DNA of 64,000 nucleotides from DATLFA01 sp039915945 (lineage in GTDB: Bacteria > Actinomycetota > Acidimicrobiia > Acidimicrobiales > WLNW01): contig JBDSMH010000213.1 in NCBI GenBank assembly GCA_039915945.1, forward strand, positions 7,747-71,746. Reading direction: 5' to 3'. Below the pieces are notes generated by a model that worked only from the letters and a program-made list of their open reading frames with translations, did not search any database and was not told the DNA's origin. A program made the translations under genes and the position numbers. Positions 52,168-59,341 of the stretch are shown here, piece by piece. The stretch's first letter is position 1. Every line of letters starts with the position of its first letter.

Positions 52168-52809
52168 ATGAAATCCGGACGTTTGGAGCGTCTTCTTCCG
52201 CTGACGGGCGCAGTGTTCGCGGTGTTCTTCGCCGCCGCCTTCCTCATTTCCGGTGAACCGGTCGACGTCGACGCCTCTGGTGCCGAAGTCATCGCCAAAT
52301 ACGACGACGAAGCGAAGGCCTACATTCTGCTCATTCTGCTGCTGATCGCCGCGGTGGGATTGATGTTCTTCGCTGGAGTGTTGCGCTCTCGTCTGCGCGA
52401 GGCCGGCTGGGAACCCATCGCCACAACTGCATTCGGCGGCGCGGTGGTGACGTCGGTCGCGCTAGGAATCTTCGGCATGATGCAAATTGCGCTCGTCGAC
52501 GCCTCCGAACTGGGAGAGGAACAGGTGGCCCAGGCGTTGAACATCATCGACAACGACAACTTCATGCCCGCCCTCATCGGTATGACCGTGATGTACCTCG
52601 CGACGGGATGGCACTGCGTGCGCTCCGGCGTGCTGCCGAAATGGCTCGCATGGCTGTCAGTCTTCCTGGGCGTTCTCTGCTTTGCCGGCCCCGCGGGATT
52701 CATTGCGTTTCTGGCGTTCCCGATTTGGATGTTGATCGTGAGCATCGTCCTCTTCACGCGGCAAAGCCGAGTGGTAGCTGGACCGTTCGGTCCAACCGCA
52801 ACCAACTAG
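52168..52809 (+). CDS. Six-helix membrane protein of unknown function, passenger of the inverted-repeat module
   Basis: A 213-residue hydrophobic protein with about six membrane segments: LLPLTGAVFAVFFAAAFLI, AYILLILLLIAAVGLMFFAGV, AFGGAVVTSVALGIFGMMQIAL, FMPALIGMTVMYLATGW, WLAWLSVFLGVLCFAGPA and FPIWMLIVSIVLF. A conserved-looking loop (SGEPVDVDASGAEVIAKYDDEAKA) follows the first helix. It resembles uncharacterised actinobacterial membrane proteins of about 200-240 residues that I cannot assign function. The codons include more A/T at third positions than in the flanking genes. The ATG at 52168 has AAGGGGG nine bases upstream. The stop TAG ends at 52809, and the right inverted repeat begins at 52810. 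Confidence 0.8.
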   Translation: MKSGRLERLLPLTGAVFAVFFAAAFLISGEPVDVDASGAEVIAKYDDEAKAYILLILLLIAAVGLMFFAGVLRSRLREAGWEPIATTAFGGAVVTSVALGIFGMMQIALVDASELGEEQVAQALNIIDNDNFMPALIGMTVMYLATGWHCVRSGVLPKWLAWLSVFLGVLCFAGPAGFIAFLAFPIWMLIVSIVLFTRQSRVVAGPFGPTATN

Positions 52810-52840
52810 CGCGCGAAAGTATGTGGTCAGGGCACTAGCC
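52810..52840 (-). repeat. Right terminal inverted repeat
   Basis: Complement of the left repeat at 52015-52045, 28 of 31 positions. It begins right after the stop codon of the passenger gene and ends CACTAGCC. The MFS gene's start at 52881 is 40 bases beyond. Confidence 0.85.
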
Positions 52841-52880
52841 ACGCCGGAAAGGCACTGTGTACGGTCTGCGCCGGGGCCGA

Positions 52881-54290
52881 ATGAGCAGCACGCGCACTTC
52901 TCTCGCATGGATCTCGTCGGCGCTCAGCGCGCTCGTCGTATCCATCAACCTCACGGTGATGAGCGTCGCGTTCGACTCGATGCGCCGCGACTTTCCCGGC
53001 ACCGAACTCAGTGTGATGGGTTGGGTCCTGTCGGTGTACACCATCGTGTTCGGGGCGCTGTTGGTACCGGCCGGCCGTCTGGCGGATCACCTCGGCCGGC
53101 GCACGATCTTCCTGTGGGGATTGGGCATCATGTCGGTGTCGTCCACGCTCGCCGGCCTCGCCCCGTCGGTGTGGGTGGTGATCTTGGGACGCGTCGGCCA
53201 GGGCGCCGCGGCAGCGTGCCTGGTGCCGTCGACGCTCGGACTCTTGCTCGACGCCGTGCCGAGCGAACAGCGGGTCACGGTCACGGCCTTTTACAGCGTG
53301 TTGGCCTCGGTCGGCGGCGTCGCGGGGCCGACAGTCGGCGCGTTGTTGATCCAACAGTCCAGTTGGCGGGCGGCGTTCTTCATCGCGCCGGTACTCGCCG
53401 TGCTGTCGTGGATCACCGGCTTTCGCTCGTTGCCCGACACCAAGCGCGTCGAGTCGGGCCCGTTGCCCGACCTGATCGGTGCACTGCTCTTGGTGGTGAG
53501 TCTGTCGGCGTTTTCGCTCGGCGTGTTGCAGTCGCGTGATTGGGGCTGGGCCGACGAGCGCACCGTCGGCGCGCTCGCGTTCTCCGTCGCGACCGCGGTG
53601 TGGTTCTGGCGCCGCTCGAGCGTGCACCCCGTACCGGTGCTGCCGATGAAACTCACCCGCATCCGCAGCTTCGCGGTCGCGAACATCGCCTCGCTGCTCT
53701 ATGGAGGAGCAACGGGCGCGCTTCTGTTCGCCACGGTCTTGTTCTTGCGGGAGGTGTGGGACTACGACATCGTGCAAGCGGGCCTCGGGCTTCTTCCGTT
53801 GGCGATCGCGTCACTGGTCACGGCCTGGCTCGGCGGACGCCTGGGCAATCGTTACGGAGAGCGGGCGGTCGCAGTTCCGGGATCGCTGATCGTCGCCGCC
53901 GGCATGGGGTGGTTCGCGTGGCGTGTCGGCGCGCATCCCGAGTTCGTGCGCGAGTGGCTGCCCGGCGGCACGTTGATCGGCCTGGGCATGGGGCTCACGT
54001 ACCCGATGATCGGGTCCGCCTGCGTGCGCGGTGTCGCGAGGGCCGACTTGTCGGTGGCAAGCGCGGCGAACCGTATGACCCTGCAAGTCGGCAACGCGGT
54101 GGGTATCGCGCTCGTGATCGCGATTCTGGGCGATGCGAAAGGGCATGCGATGCTCGACCAGATGCGCATCGCGTGGGGGGTCACCGCCGCGTTGGTTCTC
54201 GCCGTCGCGCTGACGATGGCTCTGTTGGATCGGCCCGCGCACGTCGTGCGCGTGACGGGCCGGAGCGCTCAGGTCGTTGCGTCGCCGTAG
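52881..54290 (+). CDS. MFS transporter, DHA2 (EmrB/QacA) family
   Basis: A 469-residue proton-driven exporter with about 14 membrane helices. The ATG at 52881 (MSSTRTSLAWISSALSALVV) is preferred over GTG at 52857. INLTVMSVAFDSMRRDF, LSVMGWVLSVYTIVFGALLVPAGRLADHLGRRTIF (motif A) and LGRVGQGAAAACLVPSTLGLL (motif C-like) identify the DHA2 group. QSSWRAAFFIAPVLAVL is the usual mid-protein motif. It may export a drug, dye or a product of the neighbouring catabolic genes. The 3' end converges with the next MFS gene and overlaps it by 22 bases, with no terminator between them. Confidence 0.9.
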   Translation: MSSTRTSLAWISSALSALVVSINLTVMSVAFDSMRRDFPGTELSVMGWVLSVYTIVFGALLVPAGRLADHLGRRTIFLWGLGIMSVSSTLAGLAPSVWVVILGRVGQGAAAACLVPSTLGLLLDAVPSEQRVTVTAFYSVLASVGGVAGPTVGALLIQQSSWRAAFFIAPVLAVLSWITGFRSLPDTKRVESGPLPDLIGALLLVVSLSAFSLGVLQSRDWGWADERTVGALAFSVATAVWFWRRSSVHPVPVLPMKLTRIRSFAVANIASLLYGGATGALLFATVLFLREVWDYDIVQAGLGLLPLAIASLVTAWLGGRLGNRYGERAVAVPGSLIVAAGMGWFAWRVGAHPEFVREWLPGGTLIGLGMGLTYPMIGSACVRGVARADLSVASAANRMTLQVGNAVGIALVIAILGDAKGHAMLDQMRIAWGVTAALVLAVALTMALLDRPAHVVRVTGRSAQVVASP

Positions 54291-55708
54291 ATGATCATTG
54301 TCGACAACGCCAGCGCGAGCGCTGCCGAAACGCCGGCCGCCCACGCCGAGTTGGCGAAGCCACCCGCAGACGCGCTCGTACCGATGATAGCGATCAGCAG
54401 CGTCTGACCGATGCTCGAGCCGAGTTGGCCGGCCATGCTCAGCACACCGTTGGCGATGCCCGCGTCGCCGTCGTCGACCGCGTTGGTAACGGCGGTGACC
54501 AACCCGGGTCGCCCGTAGCCCACCCCGAACCCGGTCAGCACGATGCTGAGTACCACCAACGCGATCGAGTGCTGCAGTACCCCGACCGCGGTGATGGCAC
54601 AGCCGGCAACCAGCACGGCGTTGCCCGACATCAACACCCAGCGCGTGCCGATGCTGCGCGCATGCCGGGCCGACATGCTCGCGGCCACCGAGAACGCGGC
54701 AGGCCGTAGTCCCGACAGAAGCGCAACCGTGCCGGTGCCGTAACCAAAGACGCGATTGAACATGAACACGCCCGACGTCGACAGCCCCATCAACGTGATG
54801 TGCAGCAACATATTGGTGGCGACCGGAGCACCCACGTCGCGTCGCGTCAACCACGAGGGTCGCAACAGCGGTTCGGTGGCGCGGCGTTCGACGAAGCCGA
54901 ATGCCACGAGCCCGGCCACGCCGAGGACCGTCGCCACTTGCACCGCGCCATGTTCGACACCCCAGTCGCCGAGACGATTGAGGGCGAAGAGCAGTCCCAC
55001 CACCGCGATAGTGAGTGTCGTTGCCCCGGCGACGTCGAAGCGCACGTCGGGTCGGCGCGGAGTCTCGGGGAGCAGCGGCACCGCGGCGATCACCGCCACG
55101 GTGGCGATGGCCGCCTGGCCGATGAACATCGGGCGCCATCCGAGGGAGTCGACCAATGGCCCGCCGACCACGATCGCGATGACCGGTGACGCCGACAAGA
55201 CCGTGACGACCTTGCCGAAGGCGCGCGCCCGGTCGGCCGGCGCGACGACGCGCGCCAAGATGCCGAACGCGGCGGGCGATGTCGATGCACCGGCGAGTTG
55301 CGATGCCGTACGCAGCACGATCAGCGACGCCACGTTGGGCGAAAACGCCGTGGCAAATGCCAGCACGGTGGCCACTGTCCATCCCCAGATGAACACGCGC
55401 CGATGACCGTAGAGATCGCCGAGTTTGCCGAACAACGGCATGCTGACGCCGAATGCGATCGCCGGCGCGATGTTGACCCAGGCGACGACGCTCGTGCGGC
55501 TGTGGAGATCTTCGGAGATCGTCGGCAGCGCCGCGACCAACAACATGTTCGCGAACGAACTCGCCGCGACGCCCGCCATGATGACGAACATGACTGCGGA
55601 CTCGTAACGGGGATGGCTCTCGATCGCCGCCCGGTCACGGCCCCGCACGACGTGACGAAGTGGGGGAGCCTCCACCGCGACATCCCCCGGTGCTCTCACC
55701 GGGCCCAT
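54269..55708 (-). CDS. MFS transporter, DHA-type
   Basis: A 479-residue exporter of the same superfamily, on the opposite strand. The frame runs to 55924, but the ATG at 55708 (MGPVRAPGDVAVE) gives a normal length, with a 50-residue soluble N-terminus before helix one (VMFVIMAGVAASSFANMLLVAALP). VVAWVNIAPAIAFGVSMPLFGKLGDLYGHRRVFIWG is motif A, and LVDSLGWRPMFIGQAAIATVAV is the mid motif. About 14 helices are evident. It is divergent from the kinase-LLM gene, with 72 bases between. Two exporters end to end may be relics of an accessory region rather than a functional pair. Substrate unknown. Confidence 0.9.
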   Translation of the reverse strand: MGPVRAPGDVAVEAPPLRHVVRGRDRAAIESHPRYESAVMFVIMAGVAASSFANMLLVAALPTISEDLHSRTSVVAWVNIAPAIAFGVSMPLFGKLGDLYGHRRVFIWGWTVATVLAFATAFSPNVASLIVLRTASQLAGASTSPAAFGILARVVAPADRARAFGKVVTVLSASPVIAIVVGGPLVDSLGWRPMFIGQAAIATVAVIAAVPLLPETPRRPDVRFDVAGATTLTIAVVGLLFALNRLGDWGVEHGAVQVATVLGVAGLVAFGFVERRATEPLLRPSWLTRRDVGAPVATNMLLHITLMGLSTSGVFMFNRVFGYGTGTVALLSGLRPAAFSVAASMSARHARSIGTRWVLMSGNAVLVAGCAITAVGVLQHSIALVVLSIVLTGFGVGYGRPGLVTAVTNAVDDGDAGIANGVLSMAGQLGSSIGQTLLIAIIGTSASAGGFANSAWAAGVSAALALALSTMIIYGDATT

Positions 55709-55780
55709 CGTAAACAGTGCGTGGCGAAGAGACCGTGGTGGAGAGTGCGTGGCGGAGTGAGCACAGAGTAGACAAAGGGC

Positions 55781-57274
55781 GTGTTGCGTCTGCCCGGCCC
55801 ATGCGTGATCGTGCTGGTCGGTCCGTCGGGCTCGGGGAAGTCCACGTGGGCGCAGACCAACCTGCCCCCGGACTCGATCGTGTCGAGTGATCGCTTGCGC
55901 GCGATGGTGGGCACCGGCGAGCACGACCTACGGGCCAGCGCCGATGCCTTCGATGTGCTCGACACCATTGTGGAGCGGCGAATGAAGCGTCGGCTCACAA
56001 CCGTCATCGATACCTTGGGTATGGATGAGAATCGGCGCGCGAAGTGGCTGCGCGACGCGATGAAGTACAAGATGCCCTGCTTCGCGATCGGATTCGAAGT
56101 CACTCCGAACGAGGCGAAGGCGCGCCTTCGAGCACGCGGTCGTACGGTTCCCACCTCGGTGCTGAAACAACAATTCGACAGCTGGCGTCACGTGCGTAGT
56201 CGTCTGGTTGACGAGGGGTTCACGGGCGTGGTCATCGATCCGGGCGAGGCGGAGATCGTGCCCCCACAATTCGTCGACGCGTTGACGCGGGCGCGAGAAC
56301 AGAAGGAGCATCCGGTGACGTTGCGATTCGGTCTGCAAATCCCGAGCTTCACGTGGCCGGGCGGCGCGCCGGAGATCGGTCCGCGCCTGCGAGACATCGC
56401 GCAAGCTGCCGAGGATGCGGGATTCGAGTCGATCTGGGTCATGGATCATTTCCGCCAGATCCCCATCGTCGGCCCCGACTGGCACGAGATGTTGGACAGC
56501 TACACCACCCTCGGCTTCGTTGCCGCGGCGACGAGGCGAGTCACGCTCGGCACGATGGTCACGGGCGTCACGTATCGAAACATCGCGCACCTCGGCAAGA
56601 TCATCGCGACGCTCGACGTGCTCTCGGGTGGGCGGGCATGGTGTGGCATCGGCGCGGCGTGGTTCCGGCAGGAGCACCTTGGCTACGGATGGCCGTTCCC
56701 GTCGCTATCCGAACGCTACGCCTACCTCGAGGACGCGCTGCGACTGCTTCCGCTGCTGTGGGGCCCGGGCGCGCCGGCTTTCGACGGCGCGCGCATCAGC
56801 GTTCCGGAGGCGATGTGCTACCCGCGTCCGTTGCAGGAACGCATTCCGATACTGGTCGGTGGTTCGGGTGAACGGCGCACACTCAAGCTCGTCGCGCAGT
56901 ATGCCGATGCGTGCAATTTGTTCGGAGAGGCCGACGTCATCCGACACAAGGTCGACGTGTTGCATCGTCGTTGCGACGCGGCGGGGCGCGCTCGTGACGA
57001 GATCGACATCACGCAATTGTCGAGTGTGCTCGTCGTCGACGATCGTCGCCATATCGACGACGCCGTCGCGGCGCTACGACCGCCGAACGTCAATGCGCAG
57101 CAATGGTCGACGCGGGTCAATGCCGGCACGGTCGACGATCACATCGGCCGCTACCGAGGCCTCGCCGATGCCGGCGTCGACATGGCGGTGTTGAGCCTCG
57201 CCGATCTGGGTGACACGATGCCCATCGAACGATTCGCACCGGTCATAACCGAGTTCGCGAAAACCAAACTCTGA
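55781..57274 (+). CDS. P-loop kinase domain fused to an F420-type LLM oxidoreductase
   Basis: A 497-residue two-domain protein from GTG 55781. Residues 5-170 resemble the polynucleotide-kinase/AAA_33 group: VIVLVGPSGSGKSTWAQTNL (Walker A), SIVSSDRLRAMVG, TTVIDTLGMDENRRAKWL and FEVTPNEAKARLRARGRTVP (lid Arg). Residues 180-497 are an LLM TIM barrel: TLRFGLQIPSFTWPGGAPEIG, FESIWVMDHFRQIP, VTLGTMVTGVTYRNIAHLGK and GGRAWCGIGAAWFRQEH, typical of F420-dependent proteins. AGAAGGAG and a GTG stand at the join, so the second domain may also be translated alone. Substrates are unknown, and the domain pairing is uncommon to me. Confidence 0.87.
   Translation: MLRLPGPCVIVLVGPSGSGKSTWAQTNLPPDSIVSSDRLRAMVGTGEHDLRASADAFDVLDTIVERRMKRRLTTVIDTLGMDENRRAKWLRDAMKYKMPCFAIGFEVTPNEAKARLRARGRTVPTSVLKQQFDSWRHVRSRLVDEGFTGVVIDPGEAEIVPPQFVDALTRAREQKEHPVTLRFGLQIPSFTWPGGAPEIGPRLRDIAQAAEDAGFESIWVMDHFRQIPIVGPDWHEMLDSYTTLGFVAAATRRVTLGTMVTGVTYRNIAHLGKIIATLDVLSGGRAWCGIGAAWFRQEHLGYGWPFPSLSERYAYLEDALRLLPLLWGPGAPAFDGARISVPEAMCYPRPLQERIPILVGGSGERRTLKLVAQYADACNLFGEADVIRHKVDVLHRRCDAAGRARDEIDITQLSSVLVVDDRRHIDDAVAALRPPNVNAQQWSTRVNAGTVDDHIGRYRGLADAGVDMAVLSLADLGDTMPIERFAPVITEFAKTKL
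56301..56317 (+). promoter_or_regulatory. Internal ribosome binding site and start codon at the kinase-LLM join
   Basis: AGAAGGAG (56301-56308) is followed six bases later by GTG 56315, codon 179, in frame with the LLM domain (MTLRFGLQIPS). It is as good as any ribosome site in the window and may produce a free 319-residue LLM protein in addition to the fusion. Confidence 0.55.
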
Positions 57275-57303
57275 GCCGAGTCTGCGCCAGAAGGGAGATA
57301 GAG

Positions 57304-58497
57304 ATGTTCGACGGAGTGCGAGTTGTCGAGGTCGCGACGCACGTGTTCGTACCATCGGCGGCCGCGGTGTTGAGCGACTTCGGTGCCGAGGTCGTCAAGA
57401 TCGAGCATCCGGTCACCGGTGACCCGTACCGCCACCTGCACACCGCGACACTCGGTGTCGACGGTGGTTCGGTCAACGTCAAGGTCGAACATTCGAACAG
57501 GGGCAAGCGCAGCATCGGGCTCGATATCAAGCACCCCGAGGGTCGCGCGCTGCTCTTGCGACTGGTCGAGCGAGCCGATGTGTTCGTCACCAATCTGCGA
57601 CCGCGTGCGTTGCGGGCGGCCCGCCTCGATGTCACCGACGTGCGCGCGGCGAATCCCGGCATCATCTACGCGCGGGGTCATGGGTTCGGAGTGCGCGGGT
57701 CGGGTGCCGATCGCGCCGGCTTCGATGCGTCCGCGTATTGGGCGCGCGGTGGCGTCGGCTTGGCCTTGACGCCGGCCGACGTGAGCGACCCGATACTGCA
57801 GCGACCGGCGTTCGGTGACAACCAAGGCGCGATGAACCTCGCGTTCGGCATTGCCGCCGCGTTGTTCAAGAAGGAGCGCACCGGCGAGGGATCGGTCGTC
57901 GACGTGTCGCTGTTGGCCACTGCGATGTGGAGCCTTGCGTTCGATGTGCTGTCGGCGCGCAATCCTGGATACCTCGGGCGCGCGCCGACCCGGCCCTCGG
58001 GTTGGAACCCGCTGACGTCGACTTTTCGCACGAAGGACGACCGCCATCTCACCTTCGTGTTGCTCGAACCCGATCGCTATTGGGCCAGCTTCTGCGAGCA
58101 CATCGACCGGGCCGACCTGATCGATGACCCCCGCTTTCGGGAGGCGACCATTCGCAACGCCAACGCCGACGCCCTGCTCGATATCCTCCACGAGGTCTTC
58201 GCCGCGCGTACCTACGCTGAGTGGCTGCCCCGCTTGGCGGGCTTCGACGGGCCGTGGGAGCCATTCCAGCGCGTGAGCGAGCTCGCGGACGACGAGCAGG
58301 TCGTGGCCAACGGCTATCTCGGCCCGGCCGGTGACGGGGGCTACCAGTTGGTGGCGCCACCGGCGCAGTTCGACGAGACACCGGTGCGGTCGCGCCGGGC
58401 CCCCGAGCACGGCGAGCACACCGAGGAGGTGCTGCTCGAGTTGGGCCTCGCCTGGGACGACATCGCCCTGCTCAAGGAGCAACACGTCATTCTCTGA
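57304..58497 (+). CDS. CaiB/BaiF family (family III) CoA-transferase
   Basis: Transfers CoA between an acyl-CoA and a free acid without a burst of ATP use. The 397 residues show FDGVRVVEVATHVFVPSAAAVLSDFGAEVVKIEHP at the N-terminus, where family III begins with the CoA-binding Rossmann part, then FVTNLRPRALRAARLD, YARGHGFGVRGSGADRAGFDASAYWARGG (with the catalytic Asp in the usual GxDxxxxAxxG region), and GEGSVVDVSLLATAMWSLAFDVL. SDPILQRPAFGDNQGAMNLAFGIAAAL is typical. It starts 29 bases after the kinase-LLM gene and precedes the ABC transporter genes, suggesting that the imported substrate is activated here. Confidence 0.93.
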   Translation: MFDGVRVVEVATHVFVPSAAAVLSDFGAEVVKIEHPVTGDPYRHLHTATLGVDGGSVNVKVEHSNRGKRSIGLDIKHPEGRALLLRLVERADVFVTNLRPRALRAARLDVTDVRAANPGIIYARGHGFGVRGSGADRAGFDASAYWARGGVGLALTPADVSDPILQRPAFGDNQGAMNLAFGIAAALFKKERTGEGSVVDVSLLATAMWSLAFDVLSARNPGYLGRAPTRPSGWNPLTSTFRTKDDRHLTFVLLEPDRYWASFCEHIDRADLIDDPRFREATIRNANADALLDILHEVFAARTYAEWLPRLAGFDGPWEPFQRVSELADDEQVVANGYLGPAGDGGYQLVAPPAQFDETPVRSRRAPEHGEHTEEVLLELGLAWDDIALLKEQHVIL

Positions 58498-58557
58498 ACT
58501 CAGTGTGACCGATGGCTCGCGGTTGTGTACCGTCTGTCGCTTGAACTTGGGGGGTGT

Positions 58558-59331
58558 ATGGCGACCACAAACGGTGCGCTGATCAGCGTCGAGGATGTCA
58601 CCGTGCGCTTCGGTGGCGTCATCGCCGTCAATCGGGCATCCATGGCCGTGCCGGCGGGAGAGATCCGGGGTCTCATCGGGCCCAACGGTGCCGGCAAGAC
58701 CACCTTGTTCGACACGATCACCGGCATGCGGCCACCGTCGTCGGGCTCGGTCTCCTTCGACGGGCTCGACATCACGAGCCGCAGCGCAGTCTGGCGCAGC
58801 CGCAACGGCATCCGGCGCACCTTCCAGCGCCAACAACCGTTCGGTTGGCTCTCGGTCGAGGACAACGTGTTGGTCGCGCTCGACTATCACGGCGGCGGTG
58901 GCGGGTTGCTGGGCGACATCGTTGCGTTCCCGACTCGCCGCCGCATCGAGGCAGAGCGCCGCGATCGCGCCCGCAAGGTGATTGAGCGCTGCGGCCTCTC
59001 GGATGTCCGCGACGTCGCCGCGGGCAAGCTGTCGATCGGCAAGATCCGCCTGCTCGAATTGGCCCGTGCCATTGTCGACGAACCACGACTGCTGCTGCTC
59101 GACGAGCCCACGTCGGGCCTCGAGGAATACGAAGCACAACGCTTTGCCGCCGTCGTGCGTGAATTCCGCACGGAAAGCGAAGCCGCAGTGTTGCTGGTCG
59201 AGCACGACGTGCCGTTCGTGATGAATCTGTGCGACCGCGTGACCGTGCTCAACCTCGGTGAGGTCATCGCCGAAGGCACCACGCACGAGGTCGCCAACAA
59301 TCCCGTCGTCCGCGCCGCGTACCTGGGCTAA
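58558..59331 (+). CDS. Branched-chain amino acid-type ABC transporter ATPase, LivG-like
   Basis: The cytosolic ATPase of an uptake transporter. I start it at ATG 58558, after GGGGG, giving 257 residues. ISVEDVTVRFGGVIAVNRAS, LIGPNGAGKTTLFDTITG (Walker A), the LivG-specific RRTFQRQQPFGWLSVEDNV, LLLLDEPTSGLEEYE (Walker B) and VLLVEHDVPFVMNLCDRVTVL (switch His) are clear. The signature reads LSIGKIRLLELARAI, where LivG normally has LSYGQQRRLEIARAL. The Ser-x-Gly core is kept but Gln is replaced. It is one half of the ATPase pair. The other half is fused to the permeases in the next gene, ten bases on. Confidence 0.92.
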   Translation: MATTNGALISVEDVTVRFGGVIAVNRASMAVPAGEIRGLIGPNGAGKTTLFDTITGMRPPSSGSVSFDGLDITSRSAVWRSRNGIRRTFQRQQPFGWLSVEDNVLVALDYHGGGGGLLGDIVAFPTRRRIEAERRDRARKVIERCGLSDVRDVAAGKLSIGKIRLLELARAIVDEPRLLLLDEPTSGLEEYEAQRFAAVVREFRTESEAAVLLVEHDVPFVMNLCDRVTVLNLGEVIAEGTTHEVANNPVVRAAYLG

Positions 59332-59341
59332 GGAGAGGTCG

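Larger units (their letters stand above)
52015..52840. mobile_element. 826-bp module bounded by 31-bp terminal inverted repeats, one passenger gene
   Basis: The ends are near-identical inverted repeats, 28 of 31 bases paired. Inside are a 120-base leader and a single membrane-protein gene whose stop directly abuts the right repeat. There is no transposase. The interior looks less GC-rich than its neighbours. No direct duplication of 5-9 bases flanks the ends. However, both repeats begin GGCTAG, so a TA target, as used by IS630/Tc1-type elements, would leave TA at each boundary. This is consistent with a non-autonomous element mobilised in trans, but movement is inference. Confidence 0.65.

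Noticed and set aside
52006..52850. Direct target-site duplication around the inverted-repeat module
   Set aside because: The bases just outside (TGTT on the left, ACGC on the right) do not repeat. Only a two-base TA duplication inside the GGCTAG ends remains possible.
52881..55708. Two convergent MFS genes as a single split or duplicated gene
   Set aside because: Each has its own full-length set of helices and motif A, and the sequences differ throughout, so they are separate transporters.
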